Assembly (NCBI RefSeq): GCF_963583255.1
Contig: NC_084815.1
Coordinates: 126,501 to 190,500 of the forward strand
Direction: 5' to 3'
From: Pyrus communis
Taxonomy: Eukaryota > Streptophyta > Magnoliopsida > Rosales > Rosaceae
DNA: 64,000 nt
Both the position numbers and the translations under genes were made by a program. Positions 36,250-48,356 of this stretch are shown here, piece after piece. A model generated the notes under the pieces. That model saw nothing but the letters and a program-made list of their open reading frames with translations, was not told the origin of the DNA and did not search any database. Within the stretch, counting starts at the first letter, position 1. Each line of letters starts with the position of its first letter.

Positions 36250-37030
36250 AATTGAAGAAATAAGCTAGGGAATTTGGGTTGGCTTGGGTGGGTCCCACCT
36301 CATATTTTATTTTATACTAATGTACGTCGTGGGCTGCTCTGCTGAATAAGTGCCAAACTTTCTCAGGGAGACAAAATGGAATGTATTCATTAATTTATTC
36401 CATTCCTTGCCTGCCTGCCTGCCTGCCTGCCTTCCAGTGAAAAATGGAGATCTCCGTGCACGGACACACGCACACTCCAAGCCCAAGCAGGGCAGCATCT
36501 CAATATCTCTAACTTCTCTCCCAATTTTTTCCTTTTTGTCGTTGTTAGCTAGCTAGATCATATATAGGTGCTCCAGTCAACAGAATCTGCCTCTCCAAAA
36601 TACTCCAGAAATAATTACCAAAACCTTGTTTGATTTGTCTCAAGTAATAGTATTTATATAACATGCTGATCCATCACACAGCCAAGTAATAGTATTTATA
36701 TATCATACACACATTCACAACGGGAGAAACAAACACCTCTTCAAGTGACGAGTCCTGAAAATAACACGCACGCCGCTCACACAAACAAAAACTACCCCCA
36801 AGAGTCAAGAGCAGTCAAGGCAAATGACGCAATATTGGTGAAGGATCGATTACAAGTATCTGTACTACTAAAGATATGGAAATTCTAAGAACCTTCCGGT
36901 TGAGGACTTGAGAGGTGAAGGGGGGCCCTTGAAGGCCATGTATAGTGGGATTGGATTCTCCTCATCTCTAAAAGGAAGGAATGAGATTCCCAGCAGCTTT
37001 GGCATTGCCAGCACGAGCACGAGAATGGAT

Positions 37031-37140
37031 ACGAATACGGAATACCCCCCGCGCGGGCGCGCACAAAGAAAATATAGATAAATATACGAATACGGAATAC
37101 CCCCCGCGCGGGCGCGCACAAAGAAAATATAGATAAATAA
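37031..37140. repeat. Two perfect 55-bp tandem units with a GC-rich core
   Basis: Units 37031-37085 and 37086-37140 are identical except for the last bases. Each contains ccccccgcgcgggcgcgc inside otherwise AT-rich DNA. The overlapping minus-strand ORFs with a repeated CARPRGGYSVF peptide are a by-product of the duplication, not genes. Confidence 0.9.
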
Positions 37141-37732
37141 AGAAATGGTGGATGATCAATATATTTTGGTATACACGTACTTAAATCATCTAATAATACA
37201 AATTAAGCATTACGATTTTCATATAACTAAGGGAGAGTGATTAAGTTAAGTTACTCGTAGTCTAAGAAAATGGAAATAATTAATGTTAGGTTGTAAAGAA
37301 AGTTGAAGTTCAACCATAAAACTAATATTGCCAATGTAAGAAGTTGTTCAATTACTTATAAACACATGCAAGATTTATCCTTTTATCAATGTGAGACTTT
37401 TTTAACTTCATATCCTCACATGCCCCTTGCGTGGATCATGAATTGAATGACGTAGAACATGCGTGGCTGTTGAGCTTTACATGTGGGGCAATCTACTGTG
37501 GTACTATCAAGAAATTCAAATGGGTACATACATTGCATGGTCCACACTCACACTTCCCACACAATTATAAGCATAAAAAAGGAAAGGAAAAAGTTGCTGG
37601 ATGTGGCTGTGAATATTTGATTGGTTGATGAGTTAGTTTTCACTTGAGATTCTTCTTGTATGCCATATATATCATATTGCCATGCCATTCCCCTCATATC
37701 ATTCATACCCCACAAACCAATTTCGCTTGCCT

Positions 37733-37740
37733 TATAAAAG
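37733..37740 (+). promoter_or_regulatory. TATA box of the MYR gene
   Basis: TATAAAAG lies 134 bp upstream of the first ATG (37874), followed by a leader without strong upstream ORFs. Distance and context fit a core promoter. Confidence 0.6.
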
Positions 37741-37873
37741 CCATCTTCACCACACCCTTTGTTCTGTGAGAAACACACAGATAAATATATCCAGGAGATC
37801 GAAGAAAGAAGAAGCAAAAAGAAAGACTAAGTTTTGATTGTTGAAGGCAGAATAATATTTTTTATATATACAA

Positions 37874-39939
37874 ATGATGTACCATCATCAGCAGCAGCAC
37901 CAACACCAACACCAAGGAAAGAAGATCATCCACTCTGCTTCTTCAAGCAGAATATCGATGCCTAACATCCCTTCTGAAAGGCATTTGTTTCTACAGCAAG
38001 GTGACCAAAATAGCCCTGCAGGAGATTCAGGCCTTGTCCTCTCAACCGATGCCAAGCCTAGACTCAAATGGACCCCCGATCTCCACGAGCGATTTATCGA
38101 GGCAGTTAACCAGCTTGGAGGAGCAGATAGTGAGTACTACTCTATTTACTTACTAATACTAGCTAGCTCCCAGCTGAGAGCTGAGAGCTGAGAGCTGAGC
38201 TGATCATTATATTAATTCCACTTAATTAATAAAGTTATGATGATTTCCAATGTTATGCAGAGGCTACTCCAAAAACAGTTATGAAACTTATGGGGATTCC
38301 CGGCCTGACATTATACCACTTAAAGAGTCATCTTCAGGTACTTTACTTCAATGTTTTTCTACCACCATTAAGTTCAACTGATTTCAAAATCTCCATTTAG
38401 TTCTAATTAATTAGATTGCAATTTAATCGGCCATTTTAAAAAGGAAAATGCCACAATCAAGTATTCAAGCATTAGTTTCATTTTCTTCAGCTCCAAGCAA
38501 CAAAGTGAAACTAATTTTAATCCAGCCATTATAATTGAAATCAATTTTAAGCCAGTCATTTTTTTGGTTTTTGCCAAACAGAAGTACAGGCTTAGCAAGA
38601 ATCTGCATGGAGGGCACGTTACTAGTAGCCTCACCAAAATTGGTAAGCAGAGGAGACTAATCATTTGTTCAATTCCTCCTCTTAAGATATATATACATTG
38701 ATTCGTTTGCACTTAATTTACAGCCAGTTTAATTTAACATTGTTAATAGTTTGGACCATGACATTGTATATGTACAGGTCCAGTTCCAGTTTCAGTGGCA
38801 GGAGAAAGATTAATATCTGAAGCAAATGGAAGTCAGATGAGCACTACGAGCACTGGCATTGCACCCCAATCAAACAAGTAAGCTGGCTGCTGCCACTCAT
38901 TTACCCGCTTGATCATCTGTTAATTTTTCATTTATTTATCATCTTATAATTACCTCAATATGTATGAGATTTAGGCTCACAATGGCAATTCTCATTTAAT
39001 TCCAGAGGCTTACATATAACTGAAACACTGGAGATGCAAATTGAAGTCCAGAGAAGGCTACATGAGCAACTTGAGGTAAGGGCGTGCTCTTGGCACTCAG
39101 TAGAGCAAAAACTCCTTCCCATTATAGCAGCGTTATTCTTACAATTTGTTCTGACCGAAAACCAGGTTCAGCGGCACTTGCAACTTCGTATAGAGTCTCA
39201 AGGAAAATACCTGCAGTCTGTGCTGGAGAAAGCCCAGGAGACGCTAGGACGACAAAACTTAGGTACAGTAGGACTTGAAGCTGCCCAAGTTCAACTCTCT
39301 GAGCTGGTGTCCAAAGTATCCACCCAATGCTTGAACTCTTCCTTCACAGAGCTCAAAGAATTACAGGGATTGTGCCCTCAGCAAACGCAAACGAACCAGC
39401 AGCCCACCGATTGCTCAATGGACAGCTGCCTAACTTTTTGTGAAGGATCGAAAAAGGACCAAGATCAGATACACAGCAGTGGAGTGCCTCTAAGACCAAA
39501 TTACAATGGCAGGGTGACAGCAGTCCTGGAACAAAAAGATACAGAACGAGCGCAGCCGCCAATGCTCCAAAACACTAGTCAACTTAATTGGTGTGAAGAT
39601 ATGAAGGAGAATAACATGTTTATTTCCTCCATAAGTAAAGATGCAGAAAAAAGAATGTTCCCTGCTGCAGAAACAAGGTCTAGTGACTTATCCATGAGCA
39701 TTGGACTACAAGGAGAAAGATGGAATCTCGATAGCAAGGGAAGAGACTCAGATGGCAGCTTTTTAGAACGAACAAACAGCAGCAGGGCCGATTCAGCTAA
39801 AGTCAAGGGTGCGAAAGTTTCTCAAGGATACAGATCAGTGCCTTACTTTGCAGCAAAGCTAGACCTAAATGCTCATGATGATAATGATGCTTCTTCAAGT
39901 TGCAGACAGTTTGACTTGAATGGCTTCAGCTGGAGCTAA
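37874..39939 (+). CDS. MYR1: MYB-CC (GARP) transcription factor, MYR1/MYR2-like
   Basis: Six exons, 37874-38129, 38261-38337, 38582-38642, 38778-38877, 39006-39075 and 39166-39939, with consistent phases, give 445 residues. A His/Gln-rich start precedes a single MYB/GARP repeat (about residues 60-116: KPRLKWTPDLHERFIEAV, GGADKATPKTVMKLMGIPG, LTLYHLKSHLQKYR). After a linker comes the MYB-CC coiled coil with the LHEQLE motif (MQIEVQRRLHEQLEVQRHLQ), RIESQGKYLQSVLEKAQETL and LEAAQVQLSELVSKV. The C-terminus is acidic/Ser-rich with an LDLN motif (AAKLDLNAH) and ends FDLNGFSWS. LDLN-type motifs are often repressive (EAR-like). Relatives of the PHR1 family bind DNA as dimers; MYR1/MYR2 of Arabidopsis influence flowering and organ elongation. 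Intron 5 is 90 nt with no in-frame stop, so retention would add 30 residues inside the coiled coil. Two ATGs are adjacent; the first is used. Confidence 0.95.
38164..38201 (+). repeat. GAGAGCT tandem repeat in MYR intron 1
   Basis: A short run of ctgagag/gctgagag units (about four copies) about 35-70 bases into the intron. It has strong local self-complementarity (agctgag/ctcagct-type). Confidence 0.6.
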
Positions 39940-41073
39940 GTAGGCTTACAGTGGGTGAATCAAGGGGATAAAAACACTGCAATTTCAGCTTCATACCAAA
40001 GGATAGACAGAGCATGATAGCGTGCTGCAAACGTATTGTTCAATCGAGCTGAAAGGAATACGTTGCAGCACAAAGATATTCACACCTAGCTATTAATTTA
40101 GATCAATTACATAACAAGTAGCTCAGGCAAGCAGGATGTAATATCTTTTTATATATGATTGAGAGTTCCAGGACTAGAAAGCAGAATATGTCTTGATCTC
40201 ACGTTCGTTCAGTAAACTCTAATGTTAATCCACCCAATCTCCCCTAGGCTCCGAACACGGTTGTCGATCACATTAAAGCTTGTACCGTTATCATAATCAA
40301 AATCGTCTTAATCTCGTGTGGTATGGGGCTCTATTTCATGATAGGAATAGACTATGAATGCAAAAGAATGAACTGTATGAAAGATTAAGGTCATCTCTAA
40401 ATAGACAGAAATGACGGAGGATGACAAAATGTAACGTATGACAAATTTTGAGATGATCAAATTCATGAATCAAAATGCCAATGGAAGTATAATTCAGAAA
40501 ACAGTTGCTATAAAGTTTATACCATATAAAACAGTATAAACCCTTTCTAATAAACATTGGCAAGGTATTTAGCATTTTTTTTTTGTTTTTTGGGGTCAAT
40601 TGCTCATTGAATTCTTTTTCCCTATAATTCTGGCACGTACAACGGTCTGTGTGCAGCTTGGATTGGATTGGATTGGATTGGAGTGGGCCTCTGCTCGCAT
40701 TGGTCTTTTGGTAATGGACCAACCACCACCGTCCAGTCTTTTAACATTCTTCGTTTGGACCTTTTCTCCCCACGCCATTTTATTTTTGGAAGATAATTAA
40801 TTCTTCGTTTCGAACGCATCTGAAATATCGTGAGGAGGAGGCCACGGCCAAACAACAAACTGCCGTTGAAAATTGAAAGCAGACCGCCTGTCTCCGTCTC
40901 CATACAACCCCACTTCCCCAACCCTCTCAAAATCTGAATCAATCGACCAAGAAGAAGGAGAAACCTTTGGTTCTGTTTGTGGTGAAACGTAAACGACAAG
41001 TGATTTGATTTTCAATTTTGGAAGATCGGCCTCTGTGTTTTTGTTTGTGTTTGTATTTGTGGTGTCGGTGGAG
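39940..41073. other. Intergenic region between MYR and GOS12
   Basis: Contains the MYR 3' UTR, a short (GGATT)n run at about 40658-40683, and the GOS12 promoter and leader (CT-rich, 40900-41073). No other gene is recognised. Confidence 0.5.
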
Positions 41074-44000
41074 ATGGAGGTGCCGAGCTCATGGGACGCT
41101 CTTCGCAAACAGGTACTCCTTTTTCCTCTTCAGCGATGATCAATACTTTCAGTATGATTTCCTCCTTCGCAATTCTCAACTTTCTCGGGTAACTGACGAT
41201 TTCCTGAATCCTGTTTGGTTTGCCTTAGATATTATCCATTTCGATAACAGCTTTGAATTCTGCAACTAGACTAGTGCTTATTGCTTTTGCCTTTTCTTTT
41301 AGTTCAAGTTGTCGGTAGGTTGTATTGTTTGAGATCAGTTTGCGTTTTTTTCTTCAAACTTTTATCGTCAATTTGGATTTGTTTGTGATTGGTGAGTTAA
41401 ATTGATAAATTCCCTTTCTTCTAGCAACAAATTGTTAAATTTTAGCTTCGATCAGAACTGTAATTGCTAAGTGGAGAAATTTGATTGAAGAAAAGAATAT
41501 GGAAAGTTACAAGACTTGTAATTGAATCATGCTCAATTGCCTGCGGCATATAGTTCTGTTTGGTTAACAAAAACGAATTAAAAGAAATTCTAGTAAAAAT
41601 TTCAAATCGGATTCTATTGGAAGATTAATGTACCTTAGCTAGGCATAGGATCAAAATTTAACTTCAACTAGCAATTTTGAATAGGGCCCCATTGTTGTAT
41701 GGGACTCAAAGTCCCTATAGCATTCCTCTTCTGCCGCCTGTGTCATTACTTAAATGAGAACTACGATTAGATCTGTGCAGTAATAGATGACCCTCTTCTT
41801 GACATACTCTCTGCATATGACAATTCAAAATAATGATTTTCCTCTATGGACATCATATAAGAACATCTTCCTCAAAGCATAGGCCCAAAGTGAAAAAGAG
41901 CTACTTTGGTACGGGCCTTTGAATGCCAAACAGACCTAGAAAGCCAACACCCTCCCCTCCTTTAAAACCCTGGTAGTAATGTCTAACATGAAATCACTAC
42001 TATGATTCCACCACCACCTCAATTTTCATTCGTGCACACTCTAACGAAAATAGTAGATCATTGGACGTCAGCATCGTCCTGATGAGCAATGATATAATCC
42101 TCAGCTAAAGAAATATTAAATATGTGCAATTTGAAAAAGTCTGGGCCGGGTCATTCTTCACTTCTGTTACAAGGGAGACCGAAAGATGAAAAAAGAACAA
42201 GGTTGAGCTGTGGTAACAATCTACTCATCCAGGGATTCTTATTATTAAGCTTCTCATCTAAATCATGATACTATTTTCAAGAATGCTAAAGACTTCGTGG
42301 TGAATATTTCAAGATTCAGTTAGTGCATCTCTTTTTTTCCTATATGTTTCTTGAACTTATGAATTTTACTCCCTGATTGTGTTGAAAGGTTGAACATTTT
42401 GCTATCACGAAGGTACTAGTATTAGGTGAAGCACGAATTTTCACTTGGCCTTCTGATTCCCAGTGTCACTTTTTGAGCATGAATTTTGAATATTTGGTTT
42501 AAGCTACTGATTTTTTCTGAATCTTTTAAGCGAAGGTACTTCAGTAAGACATCGAGTTTGTTTACATATCATATAATATAATCACATTGGCTCAACCTAA
42601 ATGGAAATATTAATTCCGTTTGTCTGTAAAGTGCATGATCACGGATGTGCTATGCTAATTTTTTTCATTTGTTTCCTCTTCCATGTAGTTCCCTTCGTAC
42701 TAAATCTAGATAACTGGGAATTTTGCTTTCTTAAAATGATTTTTTTTTTTAATCTATTTGTAATTTCAGGCAAGGAAACTTGAAGCGCAGTTGGATGAGC
42801 AGATGAATTCTTATCGTAAGTTTGTCTCTGCAAAGGGTTCTGCAAAAGTTGGTACTGCCGAGAATGATCTTGAATCTGGGATTGATCGACAATTAAAGCA
42901 ACTCCAACAAGTAAATTCACAAATGCAAGCATGGGTATCATCAGGAGGATCAGAAATGGTTTCTCATACCTTGACTAGACATCAAGAAATTTTCCAAGAT
43001 CTCACTCAGGTATTCTGGCAATCTGGCCTCTTAAATATGCTAAGGTGAACATGGGATGGCAGTTTTGTTTTTTTTGAACGATATGTTGCTAAGGTGTCTT
43101 GAATGTGCTGTGGGTTGATCCATAGTCCAACCGGCATGAATGACGTGTTCTATGAGCTCTCATGCCACCTTATAAATCTCTTGAAGTCAAGACCCTTATG
43201 TTTTTAAGAAGGAATTTGTATTACTGGTCATTATCCAATCCCTTGTTTTTCGTTTTTCATTAGTGTTCCGAGTTCTATCTGGAGTTGAAATTGAGAGTTT
43301 GAACAGTCAAAATGTGGATGATCATTCTGAGCTGAGCTCTAAGTTACAGATATATTATTACTATTCGTTTTTCAGCAAGATAGCTTGAGATTTGGCCTCA
43401 TGCTATATGCTGGTGAAGCAACTAATATCCTGAATTTTATTCAATTTTGTTTGTACATTCTTTGAATCATTTGTGCTGTCTTTGCTATAAAACATATAAT
43501 TCCTAAGATTGAACCCAGCAGATTTCAATTTTTTGTTAGACGTGAATCATGATTGAAGTGCAGGAGTTCTATCGTCTCCGCAACAGCCTTAGAGCTAAGC
43601 AAGAGCATGCTTCACTCCTTGAGGATTTTAGGGAGTTTGATCGAACAAGAGTAGACTTGGAAGATGGTGTTGGTTCTGCTGAAAACGCTCTCCTCAAAGA
43701 GCATGCTGCTGTTAGCCGAAGTACAGGACAGGTACGGAAATTAAAGTGACACATTTTTTTATCTGTACAGATTAAGTTGGGTGGTGATCCGTTTTATTAG
43801 GACCCAGTTTTAATGATTGTTTTAGTAAAGACCTAAAGATATATATCATATGGCTTTGACGGAAGAGAAATGGACGTCTTCATAGTTAGGAAGTGAAACA
43901 GAATTTTATTGTGCAGGGTAGCACTTCTCTTAGCTGATGGTGGTTTAGAGTCCTTGGATTGATTTTACATCCCTTATCTGGGGTTTGGCAAATGAAGCAT

Positions 44001-44677
44001 TCAAATTGTGATTTATATTGAATTCCCAATCTATTCTGTTACTGCAGGTGGATAATGTGATCTCTCAAGCTCAAGCAACCCTTGGTTCACTTGTCCTTCA
44101 ACGCTCCACTTTTGGTGGTATTAATTCAAAGCTCAGCAATATTGGCAGCCGCCTTCCAACGGTATAAAACCAGTAATTGTGGTCCTTGATGTGTTAGTTA
44201 TTTCTTTGGCGTTTTGTTGTTACATAGTTCCCTCATGAAACAGAATCAAAATGTTTCTCTTTCATTCTATGAATAAGAGTTAATGCATGCAATAGGTTAA
44301 TTGCAGAAAGTATTTCACCACTACAAAGTTAACTGAATTTTTTGATACCAAAACTAGATTTGATGAATCCTAATAGCGAGTAGGCTAAGAAAGTGCCTGG
44401 TCTGAAATTATTGCGTAATAAAAGGATGACTTGTTTGAAGGGCAACGCAAAAATGAAGTAAAGAAATTATGGATTTTAATCCCTTGAAATGTGTATATCT
44501 GTCATTTATTATTTCTGTACTCTTTAGTTCTCTTGATTGACGCTCAAAGATGTGATGGTGCAGGTAAATCAAATGCTGTCCGCTATAAAGCGTAAAAAGT
44601 CTATGGATACCATCATTCTTTCTCTCATTGCGTCCGTATGCACATTTCTCATATTTATCTACTGGTTGTCAAAGTGA
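41074..44677 (+). CDS. GOS12: Golgi Qb-SNARE GOS12 (GOS28/Gos1 family)
   Basis: Five exons, 41074-41112, 42770-43009, 43564-43731, 44048-44161 and 44564-44677, all phase 0, give 224 residues. The start MEVPSSWDALRKQARKLEAQ and the following long helical region (LDEQMNSYRKFVSAKG, LTRHQEIFQDLTQEFYRLRN) are the N-terminal part of GOS28-type SNAREs. The SNARE helix follows (VSRSTGQVDNVISQAQATL, FGGINSKLSNIGSRLPTVNQ). A C-terminal anchor closes the protein (IILSLIASVCTFLIFIYWLSK, 21 residues, seen as IILSLIASVCTF plus LIFIYWLSK). It should be a tail-anchored v/t-SNARE for ER-Golgi and intra-Golgi fusion. The first exon encodes only 13 residues and is separated by a 1.66-kb intron. It is somewhat shorter than the Arabidopsis protein, as far as I recall. 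No damage seen. Confidence 0.95.
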
Positions 44678-46680
44678 GGATCTATGAGGATCAGGCATTT
44701 GTGTGGGGGGACCATCTGTGAGTGAGAAAGAGAAAAAGATACCATTTTTTCCTTGAGTTTTCTCGAACGAACCTGTATTACTGTAAGTGATTTGTTTCTT
44801 AGGAGTACAAAATACAATGGATGTAGGCATTCCGTGTTATTTCATGTTCTTTCATTGAGCTTGAGTGTCGATTTAATTTCTGATTTTCAGCAGGGTTACA
44901 GCGTGCCACCAGCGTAATGATGTAAGTGACTCTGATGTATTAGTACATAGTTTGTTTTAGATGGAAACAAACAACATACTTATATCAACTTTTGTTAAAT
45001 ATGTTTCTCTTCACTTGATTAAGATATTTCGTGATTAATGATGGTGTGGAAAAGAAGGCCTTAGGCCACCAAAATACTAGAAGTGAATTACAGGCACGGG
45101 AAGTTTGATACCATTGTTTGTAATATGTTAGTTCCTCTTGTCAATGTTTTCTTTTGTTCAGAAATTACTAATCTATGCCTATCTATTATCTGATTTCTTT
45201 TGCTCCACAGGACAGTGCCCCTCTTTGGGTTCTGCAACCATGGCAGCGACCACACCACCCGCCATCTCTAGTTAAGGTCACAAATTTACTTACTGAAATA
45301 AATGAAACTTGTGTCTTTGAAATATTTTCTGGATTTGGTTTTCAAGGTTTATAGACAATTCCCCCGATCATACCCACGGATAGAGTTTGAGTATGAATGC
45401 TATTCATCTCTTGTTCAGCATGTAGGATTAACGGGGAACCGAACTAACTCGGCCCACCCCTTCGCGAATGCTTACCTGCCATTATTCCACATGGTTCGGG
45501 CAGGCGCTTCTTTGTTTATCAGGCTCAGGCAACCGGCCTTGGCTCTCAACTAATGTCAAAACGTTAAATTAACAATAACAGTAAAAAAGACAACAATAAT
45601 GTTTTCTAACGGAAAAGTCAAATATGATGTGACTTGACTTGGAATAACATCTCTCTCATTTGCTGACATAGAGCCTTCAATTTTTTTTAATAATATTAAA
45701 TACTTTTTATTAATTTTTTATTGGTTTAAAGCATTGTCTTTTTGTTTTTTTTTTTTTCCATTACCAATGCAATATTTAATACTTTTATACCTATTAATTT
45801 ATTTTCTTTCATTCTCAATGCAAAGAAAATAAATATGAATTTTTATTTTATATTTAAATTTATCATATTAAATGAAAATCAAAATATCCAAATTTAAATT
45901 TTAAGTTTAAAATTTAACACCTCCTAGCCTGTCTGTGTTTCTTTCCCAATTTCAAAAAATTGGATCGGATCTTATTATCGCAAGGCGACCGACCAAAGAT
46001 CATTTAAAGTGAAAGGGGCCACCCACTTCCTTCAACTTCACGGTCACTTTTTGAAACGAGGGTGCCATCCTCCATATTCAACGTTGGGGCTTTCTAGTCA
46101 CTAGTACTACGGTCTTGTGATATTTTTTTTCATTTAGAAGTGAGAAGTTTTAGGTTCAAATCTTGTGAATGGCGAATTTGATACTAATTTAAATTGTCTA
46201 TTATGTGATTTAGCTGAATTTTCTATCATCTTATCTTAGTGTAAAAATATTAATGTATTAAAAAAAAAAAAAAAAAAAAAAAACACGTTGGAACTTTGCC
46301 TTTTTGCCTTGCCCATCAGAAATAGTAGTGGGAAAAAAACGTGGTATGTCGAGCGGAGTTAGGGGTTAGTGGGCCACACCGAGCCATAACCTAACTTTTA
46401 GATTTTCCATACATGTTAATTTAATTGACGTTTTTTTATCATTGCTTCCGACTGAATAAACAAAAAAACCACGGAACTTGTTCGGATTCTAGCTTGGAAT
46501 CCAAAAGCCAAAAGAAAGAGAAAAAGACAAGTGCTTTGTTCTGATGATACATCAAAAGGTGACTTTGCACATCGGAATCGAATCGGAAGCAAAGAAAGCA
46601 ATCCAACCCAACCGAGCCTAAGAGACAGACGCACACTTGGCATTTCACTGTTATTCCCTTCCCCAATTTTTCAAAATTTA

Positions 46681-47423
46681 CTTTTAAAAATATAAAAAAC
46701 TAAATTTTAATCCTTAAATAAGCTGAAGTTTAGAAAAATATCTTATACAAGATTAAAAATTGATTTTAGTCCCTAGACTCTATTTAATGACAACATATTA
46801 AATGTCTTTCTTTATTATTTATAATTTTATGTTGTTCATAAATTAAATTTTAATTCTCATTATGATAAGTATCTTATAAATTTTAATTCTCATTATGGTA
46901 AGTATCTTATATAAGAAAAATTTTTATAAAAATTTTTCGGTACACATGTTTTTGCATGTTTTCTTATGTGCCACTAATTCATTACAATATATTTAGGTAC
47001 GAACATTTCGGTACATTAGGTTAGTATAATATGTTTAGATACGGATATTTCGGTACACTAGTTTATTATAATATATTTAGGTACTAACATTTCGGTATAC
47101 TAGTTTGGTATCATATATTTTGGTACAGACGTTTCGGTACACTAATTTAGTAAAATATATTATGATACGAACGTTTAGGTATACTAATTAGATGGAGTAA
47201 AATAAATATAATGAATTAAAATGTGTAAAAAAATAAAAAAATTTAATTTTAATGTAACGACATTAAATAAGGTATCTATTAAATATTAAAACAAAAATAT
47301 AATATAAATTCGAATTAAGTACATATAAGAGGACTAAAATCAATATCCCAAACCATATTTTTTATTAAATTTTAATATTTTTCAAGGATTAAAGTTCAAA
47401 AATCCCTTAAAAATATTCGTTAC
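46681..47423. mobile_element. Inverted-repeat element of about 0.74 kb carrying a minisatellite
   Basis: Left arm from about 46681 (ttttaaaaatataaaaaact, aattttaatccttaaataag, attgattttagtccc) matches the complement of the right arm ending near 47423 (ttttaagggatttttgaact, ttaatccttgaaaaat, attgattttagtcct). The arms are about 95 bp and AT-rich. The core has no transposase and holds five tandem 42-bp units. Family unknown; ends are approximate. Confidence 0.65.
46986..47191 (+). repeat. Five imperfect 42-bp tandem units
   Basis: Units begin about 46986, 47028, 47070, 47112 and 47154. Each contains the pattern aatatatttaggtacgaaca followed by tttcggtacactag. Divergence between units is about 15-30 percent by eye. 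The array sits inside the inverted-repeat element. Confidence 0.85.
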
Positions 47424-48356
47424 TGGTAAATTTATTATAGTGCTCAGAAAGTCTGAGGAGTAGATATTATTATTATTATTATTAGGGGGAGGTTTTCAAA
47501 ACTCAAACTGCGCGTGACAAAATCAATTTCTAGCCGTTAGAGTTGAGGAGCTCCCTCTTTTCCCCTTCCCCTCGATTTGAAAATTGAAAAGTCTGTGACA
47601 GACAGACAGACAGACAGACACTCTCCAGGAGCCCAGAACCAGAAATTGGGTTTTTACCTTGTCGTTTCATCATTTGGATTTTTATCCTCCTTTACAAAAT
47701 TCTTGGAATTTCTGACCATTTTACTTATGCGGGTTTTGGGGTTTTGAATTTGATCAGATTCATATATATATATATTGATTGCGATACTTGCATCTGCATA
47801 AGGAGAGAGAGTATAACGTCGGTCTTTGAGTGAGGGTTGTCTATCAGCCAGACAAGCCAAAGCCAGGTGGTTGTGGGTGTTCTCACTACTCTGGATTGGA
47901 TGTCACTTTACTAAAACGTGTGGAGTGGTAACTTCCCCCTATACACCCTCCCTCCCTCCCCCACTAACCCATCTTCTTCTTTCCTATTATTATTATTATT
48001 ATTATTATTCTCATTCCTCTTCAGCTTTCCCTTTTTCCCCTTCCTAATATTGGGGATTGGATTGGATCGGATCGGATCGGATCGATCGCCCTCTTTCTCC
48101 ACTACCCCCATCTCAGTTTTCGTGGGAAAAATAAAATCACTGGAATATCGCCGATTCTCCGACCCACCTGCAACTTTTCCCTCTTTTTTCTCTTCAGTTA
48201 GCATAAAGGAAACTTCTTTTTTCCCTCTTAATCTTTCATCTCTTATTTATCTTCCTATTTACACTATAAAGCCTTTTGCTTTTGTTCCCTTCCCTCCTCC
48301 CCTGCCTTTTCGATAAACCCAGAATTTTCCCGTCAAAAGAAAAAGGAAAAGAAAAC

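Larger units (their letters stand above)
32732..37732. other. Gene-poor, AT-rich intergenic region
   Basis: No convincing exon on either strand. Contents: a GGGAAGT-rich purine segment near 33695-33750, long T runs near 34850-34870, a MULE-type MITE at about 36032-36249, a (TGCC)n tract at about 36408-36432, and a perfect 55-bp tandem duplication at 37031-37140. The 135-codon ORF at 33849-34256 has no recognisable domain. The end should contain the MYR promoter. Confidence 0.5.
44678..48356. other. Intergenic region between GOS12 and GH17 genes
   Basis: Contains the GOS12 3' UTR and a segment at 45210-45550 whose 83-codon ORF has no recognisable domain. Also present are a poly-A tract (46260-46283), an inverted-repeat element with minisatellite (46681-47423), microsatellites ((ATT)n near 47468-47482, (GACA)n at about 47598-47622, (AT)n near 47761, (ATT)n at about 47985-48009, (GGATC)n at about 48056-48086) and the GH17 leader. 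No additional gene is supported. Confidence 0.5.

Noticed and set aside
36868..37159. Overlapping minus-strand ORFs with repeated CARPRGGYSVF peptides
   Set aside because: The peptide repeat is produced by the 55-bp DNA duplication; three frames are open at once and there is no start context or homology.
37988..38010. CRISPR-like or phage-type features anywhere in the window
   Set aside because: No regularly spaced identical repeats with unique spacers; the genome is eukaryotic, and tandem repeats found are microsatellites or minisatellites.
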